From assembly GCF_030719215.1 (NCBI RefSeq), contig NZ_CP120983.1, positions 7,626,001 to 7,690,000 of the forward strand: a stretch of 64,000 nt of DNA, in the 5' to 3' direction. A program made the position numbers and the translations under genes. The notes below the pieces were generated by a model. That model was not told the DNA's origin and made no database searches. It worked only from the letters and a program-made list of their open reading frames with translations. Positions 23,334 through 31,447 of the stretch are shown here, piece by piece (position 1 is the stretch's first letter; the number at the start of each line of letters is the position of its first letter). Source of the stretch: Streptomyces sp. Alt3. Its GTDB lineage: Bacteria > Actinomycetota > Actinomycetes > Streptomycetales > Streptomycetaceae.

Positions 23334-25088
23334 GTGCGCAAGGTGCTCATCGCCAACCGTGGCGAAATCGCTGTCCGTGTTGCTCGGGCTTGCCGGGATG
23401 CCGGAATCGCGAGCGTGGCCGTCTACGCCGATCCGGACCGGGATGCTCTGCATGTGCGCGCGGCCGACGAGGCGTTCGCTCTGGGCGGTGACACCCCGGC
23501 CGCCAGTTATCTGGACATGGCCAAGGTGCTCCAGGCCGCCAAGGACTCCGGGGCGGACGCGGTCCACCCGGGCTACGGCTTCCTCTCGGAGAACGCGGAG
23601 TTCGCGCAGGCCGTGCTGGACGCGGGTCTGACGTGGATCGGCCCGCCGCCGCAGGCGATCCGGGATCTGGGTGACAAGGTCGCCGCGCGTCACATCGCCC
23701 AGCGTGCGGGTGCGCCGCTGGTGGCCGGCACACCGGATCCGGTGTCGGGTTCGGCGGAGGTCGTGGAGTTCGCGCAGAAGAACGGTCTGCCGATCGCGAT
23801 CAAGGCGGCCTTCGGTGGTGGCGGGCGCGGTCTGAAGGTCGCCCGCACGCTGGAGGAGATCCCGGAGCTGTACGACTCCGCGGTCCGTGAGGCCGTCGCG
23901 GCGTTCGGCCGGGGCGAGTGCTTCGTGGAGCGCTACCTCGACAAGCCGCGGCACGTGGAGACCCAGTGCCTGGCCGACACGCACGGCAACGTCGTCGTCG
24001 TCTCCACCCGTGACTGCTCGCTCCAGCGCCGCCACCAGAAGCTCGTCGAGGAAGCCCCCGCGCCGTTCCTGTCCAAGGAACAGAACGCGCAGCTGTACGC
24101 GGCTTCCAAGGCGATCCTGAAGGAGGCCGGCGACGTCGGCGCCGGCACCGTCGAGTTCCTCGTCGGTGTGGACGGCACGATCTCCTTCCTCGAGGTCAAC
24201 ACCCGCCTCCAGGTCGAGCACCCGGTCACCGAGGAGGTCACCGGCCTCGACCTCGTCCGCGAGATGTTCCGCATCGCCGACGGCGAGGAGCTCGGCTACG
24301 GCGACCCCGCGGTGCGCGGGCACTCCTTCGAGTTCCGCATCAACGGCGAGGACCCGGGCCGCGGCTTCCTGCCCGCCCCCGGCACCGTCACCCTGTTCGC
24401 CCCGCCCACCGGCCCCGGCGTCCGCCTCGACGCCGGCGTCGAGACCGGCAGCGTCATCGGCCCCGCCTGGGACTCGCTGCTCGCCAAGCTCGTGGTGACC
24501 GGCGCGACGCGTGAGCAGGCGCTGCAGCGCGCGGCGCGTGCGCTGGGCGAGTTCACCGTCGAGGGCATGGCCACCGCGATCCCCTTCCACCGCGCGGTCG
24601 TGGCCGACCCGGCGTTCACCGCCGACCCGTTCCGGGTCCACACCCGGTGGATCGAGACGGAGTTCGTCAACGAGATCAAGCTCTTCACGGTCCCCGCGGA
24701 CCAGGACACCGACGAGGAGACCGGCCGCGAGACCGTCGTCGTCGAGGTCGGCGGCAGACGCCTGGAGATCTCCCTGCCCAGCAGTCTCGGCATGTCCCTT
24801 GCCCGCACCGGACTCGCCGCCGGCGCCAGGCCGCGACGCCGGGCTGCGAAGAGGTCCACCTCCGCAGCCTCCGGTGACAGCCTCACCTCCCCGATGCAGG
24901 GCACGATCGTCAAGATCGCCGTCGAGGAGGGGCAGGAGGTCGAGGAGGGCGACCTCGTCGTCGTCCTCGAGGCCATGAAGATGGAACAGCCCCTCAACGC
25001 CCACCGCGCCGGAACCATCAGGGGCCTGTCCGCCGAAGTGGGCGCCTCCCTCACCTCCGGGGCCACCATCTGCGAGATCAACGGCTGA
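23334..25088 (+). CDS. accA-like: Acyl-CoA carboxylase alpha subunit (biotin carboxylase plus biotin carrier)
   Basis: 584 residues. Biotin carboxylase N-domain MRKVLIANRGEIAVRVARAC, ATP-grasp with AAFGGGGRGLKVART, active-site FLEVNTRLQVEHPVTEEVTG, then a C-terminal biotinyl domain with the attachment lysine K549 in LEAMKMEQPLNAH. It forms carboxybiotin for the beta subunit encoded at 7098-8669. GTG 23334 has AAAGGG 7 nt upstream. It is the last gene of the plus arm, 31 nt after the methyltransferase-like gene. Physical separation of alpha from beta/epsilon by 15 kb is unusual but both lie inside the cluster, as an extender-unit supply module. Confidence 0.92.
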   Translation: MRKVLIANRGEIAVRVARACRDAGIASVAVYADPDRDALHVRAADEAFALGGDTPAASYLDMAKVLQAAKDSGADAVHPGYGFLSENAEFAQAVLDAGLTWIGPPPQAIRDLGDKVAARHIAQRAGAPLVAGTPDPVSGSAEVVEFAQKNGLPIAIKAAFGGGGRGLKVARTLEEIPELYDSAVREAVAAFGRGECFVERYLDKPRHVETQCLADTHGNVVVVSTRDCSLQRRHQKLVEEAPAPFLSKEQNAQLYAASKAILKEAGDVGAGTVEFLVGVDGTISFLEVNTRLQVEHPVTEEVTGLDLVREMFRIADGEELGYGDPAVRGHSFEFRINGEDPGRGFLPAPGTVTLFAPPTGPGVRLDAGVETGSVIGPAWDSLLAKLVVTGATREQALQRAARALGEFTVEGMATAIPFHRAVVADPAFTADPFRVHTRWIETEFVNEIKLFTVPADQDTDEETGRETVVVEVGGRRLEISLPSSLGMSLARTGLAAGARPRRRAAKRSTSAASGDSLTSPMQGTIVKIAVEEGQEVEEGDLVVVLEAMKMEQPLNAHRAGTIRGLSAEVGASLTSGATICEING

Positions 25089-25285
25089 GCCGGACCGGTT
25101 CGCACCGCGGACCGGAGGCGCCGCACCCGCCGACCCCGCACCTTCGTACACATGTCCCGTCCCGCTACACTCCCCATACCCAAGCCGCCGTACCCAAGCC
25201 GTTGACCAGCACTGATGAAGAAGTCGGGCTGGAGCACCAAGGCCCGTCGACACATCAGTGACCGGGCGCCTCAGCAAGGAAGCCC

Positions 25286-26206
25286 ATGCAGGGAGTTCTC
25301 ACCGGATTCGCGGTGATCGCCGTCGTCATAGGTGTCGGCTACGTACTCGGACGGCGCGGGCACCTGGGCGAGGACGGCAGAACGGTTCTGACCCGGCTCG
25401 CCTTCAACGTGGCGACACCCGCACTGCTCTTCACGACCCTGGCGCAGGCCGACCTGTCGGTCATCTTCTCCCAGCGGCTCCTGGTCACGGCGGCCGCCAC
25501 GGCCGCTGCGGCCGCCGTCTTCGTCACCGTGGGACTCCTGCGCGGCTGGGGCACGGGACAGCTCACCATCGGCGCCCTGTGCTCCAGCTACGTCAACGCG
25601 GGCAACCTCGGGATCCCGATCGCCGTCTACGTGCTGGGAGACGCCTCGCTCGTCGCCCCCGTCCTGCTGTTCCAGCAGATGGTCGTCACCCCCCTCGCCC
25701 TGACCGTGCTCGACCTGAGCCTGCCCGGCGAGCCCCGCTCCCTCCTGCAGCGCCTCACCACCCCTCTCCGGAACCCGATGGCTGTCGGCTCGCTCACGGG
25801 CGTGGCCGTCGCCGCCACCGGGTGGACCGTCCCGCCACCGGCACTCGAACCTCTCACCCTCATCGGCAACATGTCCGTCCCGGCCGTCCTGCTGGCCTTC
25901 GGGATCTCGCTGCGCGGCAGCGGCATACCCGCCCGCGGGGACAACCGCCCCGCGATCGTCCTGTCCGCCGTCCTCAAGACGGCCTTCCAGCCCCTCGTCG
26001 CCTGGGGCATCGGCGCCGGCGTCTTCCACCTGCACGGCGCGGCGCTCCTCGACGTCGTCGTGACCTCGGCGCTGCCTGCCGCGCAGAACCTCTACACCTA
26101 CGCCTCCCAGTACCGCGTCGCCGAACAACTCGCCCGGGAGTCCATACTGCTGTCCACCCTCGGTTCGATCCCGGCCCTCATCACCGTCGCCGCTCTCCTC
26201 GGGTGA
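25286..26206 (+). CDS. AEC family (auxin efflux carrier-like) transporter
   Basis: 306 residues, about 10 hydrophobic helices in two five-helix repeats. Signatures are VGYVLGRRGHL near the N-terminus, SSYVNAGNLGIPIAVYVLG (the N-x-G-N-x-x-P motif region) and AVLLAFGISLRG. AEC proteins export or import organic acids or related anions. The 197-bp upstream gap separates it from the polyketide cluster; there is no evidence linking it to the cluster. Start ATG 25286 has AAGGA upstream. Confidence 0.85.
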   Translation: MQGVLTGFAVIAVVIGVGYVLGRRGHLGEDGRTVLTRLAFNVATPALLFTTLAQADLSVIFSQRLLVTAAATAAAAAVFVTVGLLRGWGTGQLTIGALCSSYVNAGNLGIPIAVYVLGDASLVAPVLLFQQMVVTPLALTVLDLSLPGEPRSLLQRLTTPLRNPMAVGSLTGVAVAATGWTVPPPALEPLTLIGNMSVPAVLLAFGISLRGSGIPARGDNRPAIVLSAVLKTAFQPLVAWGIGAGVFHLHGAALLDVVVTSALPAAQNLYTYASQYRVAEQLARESILLSTLGSIPALITVAALLG

Positions 26207-26210
26207 CACA

Positions 26211-26225
26211 CACCGGCCGCCGGTG
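26211..26225. terminator. Short hairpin between convergent genes
   Basis: CACCGG-CCG-CCGGTG, a small inverted repeat just after the AEC stop and before the convergent polyprenyl synthase gene. Weak. Confidence 0.3.
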
Positions 26226-26291
26226 ACCCGCCCCTCGTCCCGTCACTGCGCGACGACGCGGGCCCCGGGAGGCAGCGGGCGTCAGGAACGC

Positions 26292-27446
26292 TCACATCCT
26301 TCGGTGGAGCAGGAACCCGAGCAGCACCTCGATCTCGCGCGCCGCGCGCGGGGCGAGGGGGACGCTCCGCAGGAAGGCGCGGGCGGCATCCAGATGGTGA
26401 CGGGCTTCCTCCAGGGTGGCGTCGCGGCCCCCGCACGCCTCGACGAGTGCGGCCGCGCGCCGGGCGCCGGCGTCGTCCAGGGGCACCGGGGAGTTCAGAA
26501 GCTCGGCGAGCTCCGCGGAGCGGAGACCGTCACGACCGAGGGCGGCGAGCACGGGGTAGGTCTTCTTGCGCTCCCGCAGGTCGCCGTGCACGGGTTTGCC
26601 CGTGACCGCCGGGTCCCCCCAGACGCCCAGCAGGTCGTCGACGGCCTGGAAGGCCACTCCCAGGTGGCGCCCGGCCCGGTCCAGCGCCGCCACGACGGGT
26701 ACGGGAGCCCCGCCCAGGAGTCCGCCGAGCGCCGCCGCGCAGCCCAGCAGCGTGCCTGTCTTGAGCTCCGCCATGGCACGGTACTCATCGGTCCGCACCG
26801 CGCCGGGGCCCGTCCAGGGACGGGACGCGAGGAGGAGGTCCTCCGCCTGGCCGCGTGCGAGGCCGCTCAGCGTCTCGGACAGGCGGCCCACGGCCACGGC
26901 CGTGAGCGGGCCCGGTTCCTCGGCGAGGATCTGCACGGCGAGGGCGAGGAGCGCGTCGCCCGCGAGCACCGCGGGACCGGTGCCGTACGCCTTCCACACG
27001 GTCTCCCGCTGCCGCCGGGTCCCGTCCCCGTCCATGATGTCGTCGTGCAGCAGCGAGAAGGTGTGGACCAGTTCGACTGCCACCGCCGCGGCCACCGCGC
27101 TGTCCGTGGGAGCACCTGCGGCCTCGGCGCACAGTACGGCGAGGGCCTGGCGCACGCCCTTGCCCTCGCGTGAACCGTCGGAGGGCGCACCGCCGACTTC
27201 GCACCAGCCCAGGGAGAACGCGGCCATCTCGCCCTGCCACGGGTGGAGCCGCCCTATCGCGGCGGCCAGGGAAGGGCGCACCAGGTCACGGCAGCGGGCG
27301 AGTGTGCGGTGGGCGCCGTCCGTGATCTCCTGCGACCCGGCGCCGGCGGGCGTCACCTTACCGGAGGCCCCGGAGGCCCCGGAGGCCCCGGAGGCCGCGG
27401 AACCGGTGGTCGGAGTGCCGGTGCGGACGGTCGTCGGAGGGGTCAT
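26292..27446 (-). CDS. Polyprenyl (trans-isoprenyl) diphosphate synthase family protein
   Basis: 384 residues. First aspartate-rich motif LLHDDIMDGDGTRRQRETVW with the following arginines, and second motif FQAVDDLLGVWGDPAVTGKP, both intact, so it should elongate allylic diphosphates with IPP. Product length was not deduced. A low-complexity N-terminus contains GASGASGASGK, from the 9-bp repeat at 27362-27397. It overlaps the TPR gene by 4 nt (ATGA). No terpene cyclase is nearby, so it may serve quinone, carotenoid or another lipid pathway. Confidence 0.85.
   Translation of the reverse strand: MTPPTTVRTGTPTTGSAASGASGASGASGKVTPAGAGSQEITDGAHRTLARCRDLVRPSLAAAIGRLHPWQGEMAAFSLGWCEVGGAPSDGSREGKGVRQALAVLCAEAAGAPTDSAVAAAVAVELVHTFSLLHDDIMDGDGTRRQRETVWKAYGTGPAVLAGDALLALAVQILAEEPGPLTAVAVGRLSETLSGLARGQAEDLLLASRPWTGPGAVRTDEYRAMAELKTGTLLGCAAALGGLLGGAPVPVVAALDRAGRHLGVAFQAVDDLLGVWGDPAVTGKPVHGDLRERKKTYPVLAALGRDGLRSAELAELLNSPVPLDDAGARRAAALVEACGGRDATLEEARHHLDAARAFLRSVPLAPRAAREIEVLLGFLLHRRM
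27362..27397. repeat. 9-bp tandem repeat inside the polyprenyl synthase gene
   Basis: Four tandem copies of CGGAGGCCC (last copy ends G) encode a Gly-Ala-Ser run in the unstructured N-terminus. Likely slippage-prone and length-variable between strains without affecting the fold. Confidence 0.7.
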
Positions 27447-28540
27447 CGCGTCACTGCCCGCTCCACGTGGTTCCCTACGTCGGGCAGCGGGCCCACCCCC
27501 AGCTCGGCCGTCGCCTTGTCGACCATGTCCCGCGCGTGCCGCAGACCTATTCGGTCCAGTTCCCGGCGAAGTCCGGCCAGTTCCACGGCGGTCTCCGCCG
27601 GATTGCGCCCGAGACGCGCCGAGGCCTTGGCGAGCCCCAGCCGTGACAGCGCGGTTCCCCTCGGTTCGTTCATCTCCTGGAACTCCGCGAGTGCCTGCGC
27701 GTAGTTGTCACGGGCCTGCACGTACTGCCCGGCCCGGTAGTGCACATTGCCGCGCATCTTGTGGTTGTACGCCAGAGCACTGGACAACTTCATCTCACGA
27801 CAGAGCAATTCCGCCTCCGTGAGCAGCGACAGCGCACGCTCCACATCACCGTCGCGCACCGACACCACGTCCGCGATTCCGCGCAGCGCCCAGGCACGGC
27901 CCCGCCTGTCGTCGGCCCGGCCCGCAGTCCCGGCCGCCTCCTCGAAGAGGGCGAGCGCCCTGTCGTACGAGCCGGTGTTGCGGTGCATCTGGGCTATGCC
28001 TTCCAGCGCCCACACCGTGTGCCGCGCCTCGCCGCGCCTGCGGGCCTCGGCGAGCAACTGCTCGTGCAGTTCGCCGACCGCCTGGTAGTCACCCTGGATG
28101 CGACCGGTCTCCGCGAGACCGGCGAGCGAGTAGCCGCGCACCACCACGTCGCCCCCGCGTTCGCCCATGTCGGCCGCGAGCCGGAGCAGTCGGTACGCCA
28201 GGGCCAGCGAGCCCCGCTGGCGGGCGAGTGTCCCGCCGCTCCACAGCGCCCAGGCCATCGCCCCGACGTCGTCGACCGAACGTGCCGCGCGGTAGCTCGA
28301 CTTCCAGGCGGCATCGGCCTCCGCCACACGCCCCAGCCGCCGGCACGCCTCCGCCACGGCGAGCCCGCAGCGCGCCATCTCCCGCCGTTCACCGGCACGC
28401 TCGGCCGCCCGCAGTTCCTCGATTCCCTTCGCCAGTACGTCGGTGAGGGAGGAGTTCACCGACAACGAGCCGAGCGCTCCCTGATACTCGGGAGCGAACG
28501 CCTTGTCCGTCGGCCGTTTCCGCTGATCCACCCGCGCCAC
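27443..28540 (-). CDS. Tetratricopeptide-repeat protein
   Basis: About 365 residues of repeated helical pairs: for example AEADAAWKSSYRAARSVDD, ALAYRLLRLAADMGERGG, YDRALALFEEAAGTAGRA and QARDNYAQALAEFQEM. No DNA-binding or catalytic domain is seen, so it is probably a protein-interaction scaffold. GTG 28540 (or GTG 28531) is chosen because the sequence before it is proline/arginine-rich and unlike a TPR; no strong ribosome site helps. It overlaps the polyprenyl synthase start, so the two are co-translated. Function unknown. Confidence 0.7.
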   Translation of the reverse strand: MARVDQRKRPTDKAFAPEYQGALGSLSVNSSLTDVLAKGIEELRAAERAGERREMARCGLAVAEACRRLGRVAEADAAWKSSYRAARSVDDVGAMAWALWSGGTLARQRGSLALAYRLLRLAADMGERGGDVVVRGYSLAGLAETGRIQGDYQAVGELHEQLLAEARRRGEARHTVWALEGIAQMHRNTGSYDRALALFEEAAGTAGRADDRRGRAWALRGIADVVSVRDGDVERALSLLTEAELLCREMKLSSALAYNHKMRGNVHYRAGQYVQARDNYAQALAEFQEMNEPRGTALSRLGLAKASARLGRNPAETAVELAGLRRELDRIGLRHARDMVDKATAELGVGPLPDVGNHVERAVTR

Positions 28541-28835
28541 CCGCTCACTGTCTCGCCTGTCTTCGACACCGTCCGGGGCGGCGCCTGCCGGCAGCCGCCC
28601 TTGATCAAGACGGTAGGGGCGAGCGGGGGTTCCACGAATCCACCTCTTTGTTGGTCCCCGGGTCCTACCTGAGTGCCACGCGGGACGGCCGGAGTAGTCA
28701 GCGGGAGGGACACCGACGCGGAGCCCCGGGGGACGGAGCGCCGCCCGTCCCGCCTCCGGGGGCAGCTGACGCAGGGAAAGTTGCGGCGTTCGATACGTCA
28801 ACGAGGTGCGGCCCGGGTATGGTGACCAAGCGAAG
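28541..28835. other. Divergent intergenic region with no gene recognised
   Basis: Between the TPR gene (minus) and the mbtH-like gene (plus). Open frames here have no recognisable features. The right edge holds the iron box and promoter of the mbtH-like gene. Confidence 0.5.
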
Positions 28836-28854
28836 TCAAGATAGCCTTACCTAA
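28836..28854. promoter_or_regulatory. IdeR/DmdR-type iron box
   Basis: TCAAGATAGCCTTACCTAA (reverse TTAGGTAAGGCTATCTTGA) closely matches the consensus TTAGGTTAGGCTAACCTAA bound by DtxR-family regulators. It is 15 nt before the mbtH-like start and would repress it when iron is replete. Confidence 0.75.
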
Positions 28855-28868
28855 GTCGAGGAGTACCG

Positions 28869-29087
28869 GTGAGCAATCCCTTCGAGGACGAGAACGGCAC
28901 CTATCTGGTGCTCGTCAACGACGAGGGGCAGCACTCGCTGTGGCCCGCCTTCGCCGAGGTGCCCGCCGGCTGGACGGTCACCCACCAGGAGGACACGCGC
29001 CAGGCCTGCCTCGACCACGTGGAGCGGAACTGGACGGACCTGCGGCCCAGGAGCCTGATCGAGAGCACGGCCGCCGACCCCGCCTGA
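28869..29087 (+). CDS. mbtH: MbtH-like protein
   Basis: 72 residues, the standard family length. MSNPFEDENGTYLVLVNDEG, QHSLWPAFAEVPAGW and CLDHVERNWTDLRPRSL include the three invariant tryptophans. MbtH proteins bind and activate NRPS adenylation domains. No NRPS gene is in this window, so it is an orphan that may work in trans with a siderophore synthetase elsewhere. GTG 28869 has a GAGGAG site. The iron box upstream implies induction under iron limitation. Confidence 0.93.
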   Translation: MSNPFEDENGTYLVLVNDEGQHSLWPAFAEVPAGWTVTHQEDTRQACLDHVERNWTDLRPRSLIESTAADPA

Positions 29088-29091
29088 GCGA

Positions 29092-29129
29092 CCGGGGCGC
29101 CGAGCCACGTCCGTGGTCCGGCGCCCCGG
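29092..29129. terminator. Bidirectional hairpin between mbtH and the convergent SDR gene
   Basis: CCGGGGCGCCG-AG-CCAC, loop GTCC, GTGG-TC-CGGCGCCCCGG: a stem of 17 bp with a 2-bp mismatch, 5 nt after the mbtH stop. Confidence 0.65.
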
Positions 29130-29145
29130 CCCGCGAGGGGTGCCG

Positions 29146-30081
29146 TCACCGGTACCCGGCGGGGTCCGCGGGCTTGCCCGCGCCTTCGACCTCGACCAAG
29201 TAGCGCCAGCAGTCGGGGCGCGAGCCGTCCAGGTCGGTGAAGCCGTACTCCTGGGCGAGCTGACCGCTGGAGAGCGACTGGCCGTTCCGGCGTGCGACAT
29301 CGGCGTCGGCGGCCAGCGCCGCGACCGCGCGGCCGACGTACGCCGGGCTCTCCGAGATGCAGAAGTGCGGCACCGCGGCCTGCGCGTCGCGCCAGTTGTC
29401 CTCGGTGACGCCGAACGCGTCGAGCATCATCTCCGACCGCATCCAGCCCGGGGTGAGCGCCACCGCCGTCCCGCCGTGCGGTTCCAGCTCGTGTGCGAGC
29501 ACGAACGCCGTGCGGAGCACGCTGTTCTTGACCAGGTCGTAGAAGTACGAGTTGCGGTAGTGCGTGCTGTTGTACGCGGACGTCCCGTCGGTCATCTCGA
29601 CCACGAGCCCGCCCGGCCGGCGCACCAGCAGCGGGAGTACGAAGTGGCTGGTGATCGCGTGGGTCTCCACGCCCAGCCGGAGGAGCCGCAGTCCGTCGTC
29701 GAGATCGTGCTCCCACACCGGCTTGTCGAACGCGAAGAGCCGCTCGCCGCCCCAGACGTCGTTGACCAGAACGTCGAGCCGCCCCTGTTCCGTGTCGATG
29801 CGCTCGGCCAGGGCGCGGACCTGCTCCGGCACCAGGTGGTCGGTCGGCACCGCGATGCCGGTTCCGCCCGCCGCCGTCACCAGCTCGGCCGTCTCCTCGA
29901 TCGTCTCGGCCCGGTCGTACTCCGATCGCCGCTGCCTGGTCGTACGGCCGGTGACGTAGACCGTGGCACCCGCGGTGCCCAGTTGGACGGCGATGCCGCG
30001 CCCGGCTCCCCGTGTGGCCCCCGCCACCAGTGCGATCCTTCCGCGTAGGTCCGGTGCCGATGTTTCGGGCGTGAGTTCCAT
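29146..30081 (-). CDS. SDR family oxidoreductase (DHRS1-like)
   Basis: 311 residues. GATRGAGRGIAVQLG is the cofactor loop, GRTTRQRRSEYDRAETIEET and DVWGGERLFAF fit the subgroup that includes human DHRS1, and the catalytic Tyr/Lys lie in NSYFYDLVKNSVLR. GWMRSEMMLDAFGVTEDNW follows. ATG 30081 is used because AAGGGA precedes it. It is a single gene between two hairpins. Substrate unknown. Confidence 0.8.
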   Translation of the reverse strand: MELTPETSAPDLRGRIALVAGATRGAGRGIAVQLGTAGATVYVTGRTTRQRRSEYDRAETIEETAELVTAAGGTGIAVPTDHLVPEQVRALAERIDTEQGRLDVLVNDVWGGERLFAFDKPVWEHDLDDGLRLLRLGVETHAITSHFVLPLLVRRPGGLVVEMTDGTSAYNSTHYRNSYFYDLVKNSVLRTAFVLAHELEPHGGTAVALTPGWMRSEMMLDAFGVTEDNWRDAQAAVPHFCISESPAYVGRAVAALAADADVARRNGQSLSSGQLAQEYGFTDLDGSRPDCWRYLVEVEGAGKPADPAGYR

Positions 30082-30244
30082 CGAGTTCCCTTGTCCGTGC
30101 GCACGTGGTGGCCGACGCCCCTCGTCGGTGCCGGTCTCGGACACCATGCTCGACCTGAAAGAGGACACCTTGTGTCGTACTTTCCCGCACTCTTCCACCC
30201 GGCTCACCGACGTGGCGGAAACGGCCACGCCGAGAGCCGCACAC

Positions 30245-30296
30245 GCGGAAGCCCTCCCTCCGGCCCGCGGTGGCGGGTGGGAGGGAGGGCTTCCGC
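30245..30296 (-). terminator. Long stem-loop downstream of the BASS transporter gene
   Basis: Perfect 17-bp arms, GCGGAAGCCCTCCCTCC (30245-30261) and its complement (30280-30296), with an 18-nt loop, 16 bp past the transporter stop on the minus strand. Confidence 0.7.
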
Positions 30297-30312
30297 CGAA
30301 GAGGTCCGCCCG

Positions 30313-31353
30313 TCAGGGCTCCTCGCCGATCGCCGCCTTCGGCGCGGGGCCGGCTGCCGGGAGCGCCGGCTCCTCCCGCCGGGACCGGTGGGACATCCAG
30401 GCGGCCACCAGGGCACCCGAGATGTTGTGCCACACGGAGAACACCGCGGCCGGCAGCGCCGCCAGCGGGCTGAAGTGCGCGGTTGCCAGTGAGGCGGCGA
30501 GCCCGGAGTTCTGCATACCGACCTCGAAGGCCATGGCGCGGCTGGCGGGCCGGCCGAGCCCCGAGATCTTGCCCGCGCCGTATCCGAGCGCGAGTCCGAG
30601 GCCGTTGTGCAGCACGACGGCGACCAGCACGGTCATGGCGGCCGACTTGATCGCGCCGGCGCTGCCCGCCACGACCGCGCAGACGATCGCGGCGACGGCC
30701 ACCGACGACAGCCAGGGCATGAGACCCAGCACCCGGTCGACCAGCTTGCCCGCGACGAGCCGCACGACCAGACCGCCGAGGACCGGAAGCAGGACGGTCT
30801 TGAGGATGTCCGTGATCATCGATCCCGCGTCCACCGGCAGGTAGGCGCCCGCCAGCAGCAGCGTGAGCGGCGGCGTCACCAGAGGAGCCACGAGCGTCGA
30901 GACGGTGGCCACCGAGACCGACAGTGCCACGTCACCGCGGGCCAGGAACGTCACGACGTTCGACGCCGTGCCGCTCGGCGCACAGCCGACCAGGATGAGA
31001 CCGGCCGCCAGCTGGGGCGGCAGCCCGAGCAGATGGGCGATGGCCCAGCCGAGTCCCGGCATGATCACGTAGTGCGCGACCAGGCCGATGGCGACGGCCC
31101 ACGGGCGTTTCGCCACACCCCTGAAGTCGAGCGGGGTCATCGTCAGGCCCATGCAGAACATGACGATCCCCAGCAGATACGGAACCGATTCCGTCCAGCC
31201 GTCGAACGTGCCGGGAGTGACAAGACCGGCGACGCCCGCCACGAGTACGAGGACAGGGAACACCGTGACGGCGCGCCGCGCCGCCTTGTCGTCGGAGGCC
31301 GGTTGATCAGGGGTTATCTGTTCGGTTTGCACAGGCGCGATCAGACGCCGCAA
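30313..31353 (-). CDS. Bile acid:sodium symporter (BASS) family transporter
   Basis: About 346 residues with 9-10 membrane helices. VMFCMGLTMTPLDFRGVAKR and LVGCAPSGTASNVVTFLARGD (conserved APSG...N region), plus FEVGMQNSGLAASLA in the second crossover, are hallmark segments. The substrate is probably an organic acid or steroid-like anion taken up with sodium. TTG 31353 is preferred because GGAGG sits 7 nt upstream; ATG 31383 and GTG 31332 are in-frame alternatives without good sites. Confidence 0.85.
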   Translation of the reverse strand: MRRLIAPVQTEQITPDQPASDDKAARRAVTVFPVLVLVAGVAGLVTPGTFDGWTESVPYLLGIVMFCMGLTMTPLDFRGVAKRPWAVAIGLVAHYVIMPGLGWAIAHLLGLPPQLAAGLILVGCAPSGTASNVVTFLARGDVALSVSVATVSTLVAPLVTPPLTLLLAGAYLPVDAGSMITDILKTVLLPVLGGLVVRLVAGKLVDRVLGLMPWLSSVAVAAIVCAVVAGSAGAIKSAAMTVLVAVVLHNGLGLALGYGAGKISGLGRPASRAMAFEVGMQNSGLAASLATAHFSPLAALPAAVFSVWHNISGALVAAWMSHRSRREEPALPAAGPAPKAAIGEEP

Positions 31354-31447
31354 GCACGGGCCTCCGCAAACCCGTCTCGCCATGCGGACGGACTGTCCAG
31401 GATGCGTCCGTCGATGGACCCTTTCCGGAATCACCCGCGGGTCATGG

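Noticed and set aside
2824..25088. Glycosyltransferase or deoxysugar genes in the cluster
   Set aside because: None found on either strand; every gene there belongs to another family.
27362..27397. CRISPR or IS-like repeat
   Set aside because: Short, in-frame, coding tandem repeat with no spacers.
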